From NCBI GenBank assembly GCA_003565155.1, contig PXDB01000079.1:32893-96892 (forward strand): a stretch of 64,000 nucleotides of DNA, in the 5' to 3' direction. Position 1 is the stretch's first letter. Each line of letters opens with the position of its first letter. The DNA is from Nitriliruptoraceae bacterium. Lineage in GTDB: Bacteria; Actinomycetota; Nitriliruptoria; Nitriliruptorales; Nitriliruptoraceae. Below, piece by piece: positions 43,506 to 51,949 of the stretch. A program made the position numbers and the translations under genes. The notes beneath the pieces are model-generated. The model searched no databases and was not told the origin of the DNA. It saw only the letters and a list, made by a program, of their open reading frames with translations.

Positions 43506-44090
43506 GTGAGCGACAACGACGAGCAGCCGACCGCCGCGAGCCGGCGTGACGCGTCGGGCCCCTTCGCGCTCCTCGAGGGCCCTGAGGACCTGGTGCCGGA
43601 CGCGCAGCTCGCTGATCTGTCCTCCCTCGACACGGCGGCGCTGCGGGAACTGCGGACGCGGTGCGAGACCGCGGAGGAAGGCGTCTCCTACGCGCGACGC
43701 GTGCTCCAGGGGCGGCTCGACATCCTGCGTGCGCGCCTCGGCGACCGGGCCGACGACACCGACCACGTCCTCAGCGACCTGCCCCGCATCCTCGCCGACC
43801 CGGGGCACGTCGCCGATCCGGCCCAGGCACGCGCCACCCGCGTTCGGGTGCCCGCTGACGCTGACCGCTACACCGAGGTGATCGACGCCGTCCTCGCCGA
43901 GGACGATCTCGAGGCCATCGATGAGGTGGCCCTGAACGAGCTGGACCCGGTCATCGAGCGCCTCACCGCAGCGGAACAGGAGCTGTCGCGGCGGCGGCGG
44001 GAGCTGTTCACGCGCATCGACGCGATCCGCGCGGAGCTCCTCGCCCGCTACAAGGACGGCCGCGCGGACGTCCGCGAGCTGCTGGCGTGA
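43506..44090 (+). CDS. RsiG-like c-di-GMP-binding coiled-coil protein
   Basis: 194 residues. RsiG of Streptomyces is an anti-sigma factor for WhiG that binds c-di-GMP through E-x3-S-x2-R-x3-Q-x3-D motifs, one on each helix of a coiled coil. Helix 1 here has a perfect motif (EEGVSYARRVLQGRLD, about residues 57-72). Helix 2 has E-x3-S-x2-R-x3-F-x3-D (EQELSRRRRELFTRID, about 159-174), with Gln replaced by Phe. A central acidic/Asp-rich region joins them. GTG 43506 has GGGAGG upstream and a TATGGT -10-like hexamer near 43444. No WhiG-like sigma gene is in the window. The C-terminus continues as a helix to residue 194. Confidence 0.78.
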   Translation: MSDNDEQPTAASRRDASGPFALLEGPEDLVPDAQLADLSSLDTAALRELRTRCETAEEGVSYARRVLQGRLDILRARLGDRADDTDHVLSDLPRILADPGHVADPAQARATRVRVPADADRYTEVIDAVLAEDDLEAIDEVALNELDPVIERLTAAEQELSRRRRELFTRIDAIRAELLARYKDGRADVRELLA

Positions 44091-44124
44091 CACCACCCAC
44101 CGGCGAGATGACGCCCTGCGGCGG

Positions 44125-45228
44125 GTGAGCGCTGCCGTCACGCCACCGGCCGCCGACGGCCCGCCACAGCTGCTCGCCGAGGTGACCCGGCGCGACCAGC
44201 GTGACGGAACCGAGGTGGTGGAGTCCACCCACGCGGGACACCTCGTGGTGTGCGGGCCGGAGGGTGCTGTCGTGGCCGCGGTCGGTGACCCCGGTCGCTG
44301 CACCTTCGCGCGCTCCACGGTCAAGCCGCTGCAGGCAGCGGCGTGCCTCGAGGTCCTGGCAGCCCACGGGTGGGGCGACGATGCCCTCCCGCTGCCGGAG
44401 CTGGCCGTGGCCTGGTCCTCCCATCGCGGCGAACCGGCACACCTCGCGGCGATCACGGACCTGCTGGCCCGCTCCGGGACGCCCGCGTCGGCGCTGACCT
44501 GCCCACCTGCGGTGCCGGAGGCTGACCCGGGCGCGATGCCGAGCCGGTTGCTGCACAACTGCTCCGGCAAGCACGCCCTGTTCGCCCTGGCCGGGTCCGC
44601 CCTCGGCGTCCGCGGCCCGGCACTGCTGGACCCCGACGCGGCGGTGCAACAGCAGGTACTCGGGGTGCTGGCGGCGATGCTCGGCCGCCCAGCGGCCCTG
44701 GGCGTCGACGGCTGTGGGGCCCCGGCGGTCGCGGTGCCGCTGTACCGCCTGGCCGCCGGCTTCCAGCGGGTGCTGACCGACCCCCGCTGTGCACGCGTGC
44801 GTGCGGCCGGGGCCGCCCACCCGCTGCTGGTCGGCGGACAGGGGCGGCTCGAGTCGGCGCTGTGCGGTGCCGGAGTCACCGCGAAGGTGGGGGCGGAGGG
44901 CGTGTACGCGGTCGCGTGGCACGACCGTGCGGGGGCGCCCTGGTCCCTGGCCATCAAGGCCGAGGATGGTGCGTCGCGCGGGGTCGGGGCGGTGGTCAAC
45001 GCCCTGCTGGTCGCGTTGGGGGTGGTAGCCGCCGGTACCTGGCAGCCACCCCCGCCGCTGGGTGGTGGACGACCCGCAGGTCACGTCCGGCCTGCGCCGG
45101 GGGTGCTCGACGCCGTGGTTGGCCCGGTCCTCGACGCCGGAGGACGCGGCGTCGAGGCGGGCGGGGCGGCCGGTGCGGCCGCGGGCAGCGGCGCCGCCCG
45201 CCGTCAGGTACCGGGCCGGCACCTGTGA
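44125..45228 (+). CDS. L-asparaginase II family protein
   Basis: 367 residues. The asparaginase_II family (Pfam type found in rhizobia and actinobacteria, distinct from AnsA/AnsB) shows FARSTVKPLQAAA, ELAVAWSSHRGE, LHNCSGKHALFAL with the catalytic Ser-Lys pair region, GVDGCGAPAVAVP and a Gly-rich C-terminus. Converts asparagine to aspartate and ammonia. GTG 44125 has no strong ribosome site; the tail after about residue 300 is low complexity. It begins 34 bp after the RsiG-like gene. Confidence 0.85.
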   Translation: MSAAVTPPAADGPPQLLAEVTRRDQRDGTEVVESTHAGHLVVCGPEGAVVAAVGDPGRCTFARSTVKPLQAAACLEVLAAHGWGDDALPLPELAVAWSSHRGEPAHLAAITDLLARSGTPASALTCPPAVPEADPGAMPSRLLHNCSGKHALFALAGSALGVRGPALLDPDAAVQQQVLGVLAAMLGRPAALGVDGCGAPAVAVPLYRLAAGFQRVLTDPRCARVRAAGAAHPLLVGGQGRLESALCGAGVTAKVGAEGVYAVAWHDRAGAPWSLAIKAEDGASRGVGAVVNALLVALGVVAAGTWQPPPPLGGGRPAGHVRPAPGVLDAVVGPVLDAGGRGVEAGGAAGAAAGSGAARRQVPGRHL

Positions 45229-45310
45229 GTCGGGGGGATGGGCCCGAAGGCGGTAGGGTCCACGAGGCCGCTCGGCGGGGGGAGCTGCCGGGCCGGGTCA
45301 GGAGCGGACG

Positions 45311-45874
45311 GTGAGCGAGGACGTCGAGGACCCCCGCGGGGGCGATCGCGGTGACGCGGTGTCCGGTACCGCTGCCGAGGACGCTGCGCCACCGGCCCGG
45401 GGGGCGGTTGCCGAGGGCGACCAGGGCTCCGCCATCGACGAGCTCGGGAGCTACATCCGGCACCAACGAGAGGCGGCGGCGCTGTCGCTGCGCAAGCTCG
45501 CCAAGATCGCCGGGGTCAGCAACCCCTACCTGTCCCAGATCGAGCGGGGCCTGCGCAAGCCGTCAGCGGAGATCCTGCAGGCCATCGCCAAGGGGTTGGA
45601 GATCTCCTCGGAGACGTTGTACGTCAAGGCCGGCATCCTCGACGAGCGGGAGGTCGTGCTCGACGTGGAGGAGGCGGTGGCCGCGGACCCGCACCTGACC
45701 GGCCCGCAGCGCCAGGCGCTGCTGGAGATGTACCGGTCCTTCCGGCGGCTGTCGGAGCTGCACGAGCCCCGCCCCAGCCGCCGACGGCAGCTCCTCGATG
45801 CGCTGACCCCGGGGGACGTCGATGACGCGGCCATCCGCGCAGCCGGGAGCCGACACGAGCCCGAGGACGGTTGA
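45311..45874 (+). CDS. XRE-family transcriptional regulator
   Basis: 187 residues. An acidic N-terminus (about 1-45) precedes a Cro/CI HTH: LSLRKLAKIAGVSNPYLSQIERGLRKPSAEILQAIAKGL (about 57-95), here given as its key run SNPYLSQIERGL. The C-terminal half ends RLSELHEPRPSRRRQLLDAL. Similar proteins lie near the mshA region in mycobacteria. GTG 45311 with AGGAG upstream and a TAGGGT -10-like hexamer at 45254. Confidence 0.85.
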   Translation: MSEDVEDPRGGDRGDAVSGTAAEDAAPPARGAVAEGDQGSAIDELGSYIRHQREAAALSLRKLAKIAGVSNPYLSQIERGLRKPSAEILQAIAKGLEISSETLYVKAGILDEREVVLDVEEAVAADPHLTGPQRQALLEMYRSFRRLSELHEPRPSRRRQLLDALTPGDVDDAAIRAAGSRHEPEDG

Positions 45875-45958
45875 GGGCGGCACGGGCGGTACGCGGACGC
45901 GTGGGAAGGCCGACGGCGGCGGCGACGTTCGACACCGTGCAGCCGACTACCATCCGCA

Positions 45959-46085
45959 CCGGGGGCACTGCCGCGAAGCCCTGTTGGCACCCTCGGGCGA
46001 ACCGGTCGGTGCGGGGGTTCGCACCGATGAAGGCCCGACCGTCGCGTCACGGGGTGGATCGGCCCTTCATCCGCACTGCCCCCGG
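45959..46085 (+). promoter_or_regulatory. Possible structured leader of the GNAT-mshA operon
   Basis: CCGGGGGCACTGC (45959-45971) pairs with GCACTGCCCCCGG (46073-46085), 12 of 13 positions. The enclosed segment holds CGGTGCG/CGCACCG (about 46008-46027) and a third stem GAAGG-CCGA / TCGG-CCTTC (about 46029-46070). Together they make a three-way junction about 50 bp before the GNAT start. I do not recognise a riboswitch class. GC-driven chance cannot be excluded. Confidence 0.4.
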
Positions 46086-46135
46086 CCGATGCGCACCCGG
46101 CCCCGCGACCCGCGCCGTCCCGACGAGGATCCGCC

Positions 46136-47161
46136 GTGATCGAGCTCCGTACCCACGACCAGCTGCCCCTTGGGGGTGACCGGTCGACCTGGGAGTTGCT
46201 CCTGGACGAGGACCCGCACGCCACGGTGTTCCACAGCCCGCGCTTCCTCGGTGTGTGGCACCGCGTCTTCGGTGGCGCTACCGCCGTCCGGGTCCACACC
46301 GTCCATCGGGATGGTCGCCTGATCGGCGTCGTTCCCGACGCCAACGACCTCCACGGCAGTGCCGGAGGACCGGAGGAGATCCGTCGCTTCCAGGGTGGCA
46401 CCGAGGTGACGGACTACCTCGGTCCGGTCAGCCGCCCCGAGGATCGTGGCGATGTGGCCGACGCCTACGTCGCCAACCTCGCCGACGATGTGGATTGGGA
46501 CGAGTTCGTCGCCGGCGGGCTCGCCGCCGACTCTGGCTGGCCCGACGTGTTCCGCCGCGCCCTCTCAGCCCATGGGCTGGAGGTCGTCGACGACGCGGTG
46601 GAGGACGTGTGTCCCCGGGTAACGCTCGCTGGCAGCCACGACGCGTTCCTCGCGGCGCTGCCGGGCCGCGCACGCCAGGAACTCAACCGCAAGACGCGTA
46701 AGCTCGCCCGCGACGCTGGCGAGCTGGAGCTGGTGCGGGTGCCCGATGCGGAGGTGGCCGGACGGCTCGACGCCTTCCTCGACCAGGCCGCCCTGAGCTT
46801 CCCCGACAAGGCCGGGTTCTTCCAGCGCGACGACATGCACGCCTTCTTCGCCGCGCTCGCCGAGGAGTTCGTCGGTGACGGGGTGTTCCGGCTCCACGAA
46901 CTGCACGTCGGCGGCCTGCCCGCCGCGTCCACGGTGTCCCTGGTCCACGGTGGGAGCTGGGGGTTGTACAACTCGGCCTTCGATCCCTCCCTGGGGTCCT
47001 TGGCGCCCGGGATGGTGCAGCTGAACCTGCTGATCGGTGCGGCCGCCGAGGAGGGCCTGAAGGTCTTCGACCTGCTCCGCGGCGACGAACCCTACAAGTA
47101 CCGCTTCGGTGCCACCGACCGGGCGCTGGAGCGTCTCGTGGTGCGGCGGGCGGACCCGTGA
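46136..47161 (+). CDS. CelD/BcsL-like GNAT acyltransferase
   Basis: 341 residues. N-terminal half weakly conserved; the C-terminal acetyltransf_6/CelD-like domain contains LPGRARQELNRKTRKLARDA, AFLDQAALSFPDKAGFF, GGLPAASTVSLVHGGSWGLYNSAFD and FDLLRGDEPYKYRFG, typical of FemAB/CelD-type acyltransferases for envelope polymers. Substrate unknown. GTG 46136 with GAGGA upstream. mshA starts at its stop (GTGA), so the two are coupled. Confidence 0.8.
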   Translation: MIELRTHDQLPLGGDRSTWELLLDEDPHATVFHSPRFLGVWHRVFGGATAVRVHTVHRDGRLIGVVPDANDLHGSAGGPEEIRRFQGGTEVTDYLGPVSRPEDRGDVADAYVANLADDVDWDEFVAGGLAADSGWPDVFRRALSAHGLEVVDDAVEDVCPRVTLAGSHDAFLAALPGRARQELNRKTRKLARDAGELELVRVPDAEVAGRLDAFLDQAALSFPDKAGFFQRDDMHAFFAALAEEFVGDGVFRLHELHVGGLPAASTVSLVHGGSWGLYNSAFDPSLGSLAPGMVQLNLLIGAAAEEGLKVFDLLRGDEPYKYRFGATDRALERLVVRRADP

Positions 47162-48480
47162 GCGGGAGCGGCGAGCAGGTCCGGCGCGCCACGCCCGTCC
47201 GGCGGGTCGCGGTGCTGAGCGTCCACACCTCCCCACTGGACAGGCCGGGGACCGGTGACGGTGGCGGGCTGAACGTCTACGTCCGCGAGGTCGCCACCCG
47301 CATCGCTGCCCGTGGTGTGCACGTCGACATCTTCACCCGCCGTACCGACCCCGCACTTCCGGGCACGGTGCCGCTGGCGCCCGGGGTCGACGTCCACCAC
47401 CTCGATGCGGGGCCCGCGGCGCCGGTCGACAAGGAGCAGGTGGCCAACCATCTGTGTGCGTTCCTACTGGCGCTCAGAGCGCACCCGACCGCGGGCAGCC
47501 ACGACGTGGTCCACGCGCACTACTGGCTGTCCGGGTGGGTCGGTCGGCGGATCGCGCCGCGGTGGGGCGTGCCGCTGGTCCAGACCTTCCACACCCTCGG
47601 GGTGCTCAAGAACGCCACCCTCGCTCCGGGCGACACGCCAGAGCCGCCCCTGCGCCTGCTCGCGGAGGAGCGCGTGGCCCAGGCCGCCGACCGGGTACTG
47701 GTGCTCACCTGTGGCGAAGCCCGGCTGCTGCACTGGACCTACGGGTTGTCGGGCGCGCGGCTGACGGTGGTGCCCGCCGGGGTCGACCTCGACCGCTTCG
47801 GGCCGGCGCAGGATGGCCCGGTGGGTGGCGCACCTGGGCCGGAGCTGCTGTTCGTCGGTCGGCTCCAGCCGCTCAAGGGTCCCGATGTCGCGATCCGCAC
47901 CCTGGCGGAGCTGCGTCGCACCCTGCCAACGGCCCGTCTCAGGATCATCGGTGGTGCGTCGGGCAACGGCCACGGAACCAGCGGCCCGGCGCAGCTGCGT
48001 GCCCTGGCTGCCGAGCTCGGTGTCGGTGATGCGGTGCAGATCGAGGATGCCGTGGAGCAGCACCTGCTCGTCGACCGGTACCGCGCCGCCGACGTGCTGC
48101 TCGCGCCCTCGCGCAGCGAGACCTTCGGGTTGGTGGCCCTCGAGGCCCAGGCGTGCGGCACGCCGGTGGTCGCCGCCGACGTTCCCGGGCTCGAGGCCGT
48201 GGTCCGCGACGGCGGGGTCCTGGTGCCCGGTCACGAGCCGACCGATCACGCGGCGGCGGCCCTGACGCTGCTCACCGACCCCGCGCACGCCGCGGCCGTC
48301 AGCCGCGCGGGCATCGCTGCGGCCCGGGCGGCATCCTGGGACCGCACCGTCAGCCGGCTGCTCGACGTCTACGCCGAGGTGGTGTCCGAGTTCCCTGCTG
48401 CCGTCCCGGCGGCGGCGACCGGCGCAGCGCCCCATGGCGCGCCGCCCACGGGTCAGCAGCTGGTCGAACGCTCCGCCTGA
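47158..48480 (+). CDS. mshA: D-inositol-3-phosphate glycosyltransferase (mycothiol)
   Basis: 440 residues. MshA joins GlcNAc from UDP-GlcNAc to inositol 3-phosphate, the first step of mycothiol synthesis. GT4 family: HTSPLDRPGTGDGGGLNVYVRE near the N-terminus, here TGDGGGLNVYVRE as the key run; HAHYWLSGWVG; FHTLGVLKN; and the E-x7-E motif SETFGLVALE (about 320). GTG 47158, coupled to the GNAT gene. A hairpin follows the stop at 48484. In mycobacteria the next gene is ybjN; here putB and pruA lie between. Confidence 0.93.
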   Translation: MSGSGEQVRRATPVRRVAVLSVHTSPLDRPGTGDGGGLNVYVREVATRIAARGVHVDIFTRRTDPALPGTVPLAPGVDVHHLDAGPAAPVDKEQVANHLCAFLLALRAHPTAGSHDVVHAHYWLSGWVGRRIAPRWGVPLVQTFHTLGVLKNATLAPGDTPEPPLRLLAEERVAQAADRVLVLTCGEARLLHWTYGLSGARLTVVPAGVDLDRFGPAQDGPVGGAPGPELLFVGRLQPLKGPDVAIRTLAELRRTLPTARLRIIGGASGNGHGTSGPAQLRALAAELGVGDAVQIEDAVEQHLLVDRYRAADVLLAPSRSETFGLVALEAQACGTPVVAADVPGLEAVVRDGGVLVPGHEPTDHAAAALTLLTDPAHAAAVSRAGIAAARAASWDRTVSRLLDVYAEVVSEFPAAVPAAATGAAPHGAPPTGQQLVERSA

Positions 48481-48483
48481 GCC

Positions 48484-48500
48484 GACCAGCGTGGCTGGTC
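48484..48500 (+). terminator. Hairpin after mshA
   Basis: GACCAGC and GCTGGTC pair perfectly around GTG (48484-48500), three bases after the mshA stop and before the convergent pruA stop at 48549. CCCGG/CCGGG follows at about 48503. No T-tract. Confidence 0.4.
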
Positions 48501-48548
48501 CGGCCCGGGCAGCTGCCGGGTCCACGCGGGGAGCGCACCCCCGCGGCC

Positions 48549-50174
48549 TCAGCCCTCGTGCGGGTAGGACCAGTGCGTCGGGCCCGCCCACGTCTCCTTG
48601 ATCGCCCGCGGCGAGCACCACCGCCCAAGGTTGAACACCGACCCGGCCTTGTCGTTGGTGCCGGATCGGCGCGCGCCGCCGAAGGGCTGGCGGCCGACCA
48701 CCGAGCCCGTCGGCTTGTCGTTGATGTAGAGGTTGCCCGCGGTGTGGCGCAGCGCCTCGGTCGCCCGGGCGACCGCGCTGCGGTCGTCGGCGAACACCGC
48801 ACCGGTCAGGGCGTAACGGGTCGCCTGGTCCACCTCCGGCAGCAGCGCGTCGAACCGGTCGTCGTCGTAGACGTGCACGGTGAGGATCGGCCCGAACAGC
48901 TCCTCGGTCATGGTGAAGGCCCGCGGGTCGTCGGTGACCAGCACCGTCGGCGGGACGAACCACCCGTCGGTGTCATCGCACTCCCCGCCGACCAGCAGCT
49001 CCGCGCCCTCGGCCTGCGCCCGCGCGATGGCCTCGGCGTGCTTGCGGAAGGCGTTGCCGTCGATGACCGCACCGAGGTAGAGGGACAGGTCGCGGCCGAC
49101 GTCCCCCATGGACAGCGACCGGGCGAGGTCAGCGAGGTGGTCCTTGACGGCCGGCCACAGGCTGCGGGGCAGGTAGGCGCGCGACGCCGCGGAGCACTTC
49201 TGCCCCTGGTACTCGAAGGCGCCCCTACCAAGGCCCACCACCAGCCGCTGCACGTCGGCGCTCGGATGCGCGAGGACGAAGTCCTTGCCGCCGGACTCGC
49301 CGATGATCCGGGGGAAGCTCGTGTAGCGACCCACCTGCGCGCCGATGCGCTCCCAGAGCGAGGACAGGACACGCTCGGAGCCGGTGAAGTGCAGGGCGCC
49401 GAAGCGCGGGTCGGCGGTGGCGACCTCGGCAGCCAGGGCGCCGTCGCCGTGCACGAGGTTGATCACCCCGGGGGGCAGGCCGGCGGCCTCCAGCAGGCGC
49501 ATCGTGTGGTGGGCGGCCAGCGCCTGCTTCTCCGACGGCTTCCATACCACGGTGTTGCCCATGATGGCGGGGGCGGTGGGCAGGTTGCCGGCGATCGCGG
49601 TGAAGTTGAAGGGGGTGATGGCCAGCACGAAGCCGTCGAGCGGCCTGAGGTCGACGCGGTTCCACTCGCCGTCCACCGACAGGGGCTGCTCGTCCTGGAG
49701 CTGCCGGGCGTAGGCGACGTTGAAGCGGAGGAAGTCGATCAGCTCGCAGGCGGCGTCGATCTCCGCCTGCTGGACCGACTTGGACTGGCCGAGGATCGTG
49801 GCGGCGTTGATGCGATCCCGCCACGGACCGGCCAGCAGGTCGGCCGCCCGCAGGAAGACCGCCGCCCGGTGCTCGAAGGGCATCGCCGCCCACTCGGGTC
49901 GCGCGTCCTCGGCGGCCTCGACGGCACGCTCCACCTCGGCGCGGGTGGCGCCGTGCACCTCGGCGAGCTCGAGACCGTGGTCGTGCGGCGCGCGCTGCAC
50001 GAAGGTCTGGCCGGTGGTGACCGGGACGCCGCCGATGACGCAGGACGCCTCGATGGGGGAGGCCGCCATGTCAGCCACCACCGCCTCCAGTGAGCGCCGT
50101 TCGTCGCTGCCGGGGGCGTAGCCGCGGACCGGCTCGTTCACCGGCGGTGGGATCGGGATGCTGCCGTCGCTCAT
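48549..50174 (-). CDS. pruA: L-glutamate gamma-semialdehyde dehydrogenase
   Basis: 541 residues. Oxidises P5C/glutamate semialdehyde to glutamate with NAD, the second step of proline catabolism. Aldehyde dehydrogenase motifs: TPFNFTAIAGNLP, WKPSEKQAL, LHFTGSERV, the Glu in IIGESGGKDFVL, the catalytic Cys in EYQGQKCSAASRAY, and EELFGPILTVHVYDD. ATG 50174 is preferred over ATG 50180 because GGAAG is nine bases upstream. It lies downstream of putB on the same strand, 122 bp away. Confidence 0.94.
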   Translation of the reverse strand: MSDGSIPIPPPVNEPVRGYAPGSDERRSLEAVVADMAASPIEASCVIGGVPVTTGQTFVQRAPHDHGLELAEVHGATRAEVERAVEAAEDARPEWAAMPFEHRAAVFLRAADLLAGPWRDRINAATILGQSKSVQQAEIDAACELIDFLRFNVAYARQLQDEQPLSVDGEWNRVDLRPLDGFVLAITPFNFTAIAGNLPTAPAIMGNTVVWKPSEKQALAAHHTMRLLEAAGLPPGVINLVHGDGALAAEVATADPRFGALHFTGSERVLSSLWERIGAQVGRYTSFPRIIGESGGKDFVLAHPSADVQRLVVGLGRGAFEYQGQKCSAASRAYLPRSLWPAVKDHLADLARSLSMGDVGRDLSLYLGAVIDGNAFRKHAEAIARAQAEGAELLVGGECDDTDGWFVPPTVLVTDDPRAFTMTEELFGPILTVHVYDDDRFDALLPEVDQATRYALTGAVFADDRSAVARATEALRHTAGNLYINDKPTGSVVGRQPFGGARRSGTNDKAGSVFNLGRWCSPRAIKETWAGPTHWSYPHEG

Positions 50175-50296
50175 GGTCATCCACTTCCGTAGGTCGCTGG
50201 TCAGCCTGCCAGGTGTCGGCGCAGGATGCACCGCCGCGTGCGTCGGGGTGCGCGTCGGCGTGCGCGACCGTGGCGCCCACCGTCGTGCCGGCGGTG

Positions 50297-51244
50297 TCAG
50301 AAGGACGTTGCGCTGGGCGTCTCGGGGGGTGTGCGGTCCGTCAGCGCCCGTGCGAAGAACAGCAGGTTGGCCGGACGCTCCGCGAGTCGTCGGGTGAAGT
50401 AGGGGTACCACTCGGTACCGAAGGGCACGTAGATGCGCAGGCGGTAGCCCTCGGCGACCAGGGCCTGCTGCATGTCGGGACGCACCCCGTAGAGCATCTG
50501 GAACTCGAAGGTCGAACGGTCCCGCTCCAGCAGCGCCGCTGCTCGCTTGATGGCACCGACGAGACGGTGGTCGTGGGTGGCGAAGCGGGGCTCGTGCCCG
50601 TTGGCGAGGAGGTAGCGGGCGTCCTCGAGGTAGGCACGGTCGACGTCGGTCTTGCGCTGGTGGGCGACGAAGGGTGGCTCGGCGTACGCGCCCTTGCACA
50701 GCCGTAAGCTGGCGCCGGCGGCCGTCAACCGGCGCAGGTCCGCGGGCGTGCGGTGCAGGTAGGACTGGACCGCGCAGCCGACGTTGCCGTGGCCATCCTC
50801 CTGGGCGCCTTCGACCAGCCGGATCGTGGCCTCGACGGTCGCGTGGTCCTCCATGTCGATCGTCATGTGGACGCCGGCTGCGTCGGCAGCAGCGGCTAGG
50901 CGGTCGACCAGCGCGGCGGCACCCGCCTCATCGACCAGCAGACCGAGCTGGCTCGGCTTGATGGAGATACCGGCGGACAGGCCGCGGTCACCGATCCGCT
51001 CCAGCAGCTCGAGGTAGACCTCTGCCGCGGCGTTGGCCTGCGCCATCGAGCCGACGGACTCACCCACGTGGTCGAGGGTGAGGTCCATGCCCCGTGCGGT
51101 CAGGGTCTCGGCAGCGGCCATGCACGCGGCCGCGCCGTCGCCCGCCACGTACCGCTCCACCACACGGCCTACCGTGGCGCTGCGCCGTGCGGTGGACGCG
51201 AGCGCGTCGTTGTCGGCCGCCCGGAGGAGGAACCAACGCAGCAT
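50297..51244 (-). CDS. putB: Proline dehydrogenase
   Basis: 315 residues, monofunctional FAD-dependent ProDH. Motifs: SIKPSQLGL, TIDMEDHATVEATI, LCKGAYAEPPFVA, FATHDHRLVGA, FEFQMLYGVRPDM, RIYVPFGTEWYPYFTRRLAER and PANL. It oxidises proline to P5C, which PruA consumes; the two genes are in order. ATG 51244 has GGAG upstream. It is divergent from ybjN. Confidence 0.94.
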   Translation of the reverse strand: MLRWFLLRAADNDALASTARRSATVGRVVERYVAGDGAAACMAAAETLTARGMDLTLDHVGESVGSMAQANAAAEVYLELLERIGDRGLSAGISIKPSQLGLLVDEAGAAALVDRLAAAADAAGVHMTIDMEDHATVEATIRLVEGAQEDGHGNVGCAVQSYLHRTPADLRRLTAAGASLRLCKGAYAEPPFVAHQRKTDVDRAYLEDARYLLANGHEPRFATHDHRLVGAIKRAAALLERDRSTFEFQMLYGVRPDMQQALVAEGYRLRIYVPFGTEWYPYFTRRLAERPANLLFFARALTDRTPPETPSATSF

Positions 51245-51391
51245 CTACCGCTCCAGCGACTGTCGGGGACCGCGGCGGGAGCATAGCCGTGCGTCGGACG
51301 GCAGACTGCCGCGGGGCGAGGGTGGTGGCGCCGCCGAGCGGCGCCCTGGCAGGGTGTCGGTACGCAGGGTGCAGGACGGGGAGGTGGAGAG

Positions 51392-51916
51392 ATGAGCGAA
51401 CCGATCGGTGCGTTGATCCTCGAGGTGCTCGAGGCGGCCGGCCTCGAGGTCACCGAGGTGGGACAGGGCCGGTGGATGACGATGCTGTCGGGGGAGTGGA
51501 AGCGCACCATCCCGCTGCTGCTCACGCTCAAGGACCGCCGGCTGACGGCCACCTCGCTGTTCGCCGGTGTCCCCGACGAGGGGCATGAGGAGGTGTACCG
51601 CATCCTGCTCCAGCGCAACCAGCGCCCGGGACCGGTCCACTTCGCCCTGGACGACGAGGGTGACCTGATCCTGACGGGCTCGATCCCCCTGCAGGCCGTC
51701 GATACCGACACCCTCGACGAGCTGCTCGGGCAGGTGCTGGTGCTCAGCGACGAGACCTTCAACCAGGTGCTTCGGGCCGGGTTCGCGACCTACCTGGCCG
51801 CGGAGCAGCGGTGGCGCGCCAAGGTCGGGCTCCCGCCGAACCCCGTCGCTCCACCGGACCAGCCGGCCGCGTCGCAACCGGGACCCGCGACCGGCTCGAC
51901 GGGCCGAGGTGAGTAG
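51392..51916 (+). CDS. YbjN-domain protein
   Basis: 174 residues. The YbjN fold resembles type III secretion chaperones; LEVLEAAGLEVTEVG, LFAGVPDEGHEEVYRILLQRN and DLILTGSIPLQAVDTDTLDELLGQVL fit the mycobacterial Rv0487-type protein beside mshA. Function unknown, with links to stress tolerance in enterobacteria. The C-terminal 25 residues are Pro/Ala/Gln-rich. GGGGAGG precedes the ATG. proC follows 33 bp downstream. Confidence 0.8.
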   Translation: MSEPIGALILEVLEAAGLEVTEVGQGRWMTMLSGEWKRTIPLLLTLKDRRLTATSLFAGVPDEGHEEVYRILLQRNQRPGPVHFALDDEGDLILTGSIPLQAVDTDTLDELLGQVLVLSDETFNQVLRAGFATYLAAEQRWRAKVGLPPNPVAPPDQPAASQPGPATGSTGRGE

Positions 51917-51949
51917 GCTCGCCGACCGCCACAGGACAGGAGCGTGGGC

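Noticed and set aside
45959..46085. Cobalamin riboswitch ahead of the GNAT gene
   Set aside because: No B12-box (GCCACTG) in a suitable place; kept only as an unassigned structure.
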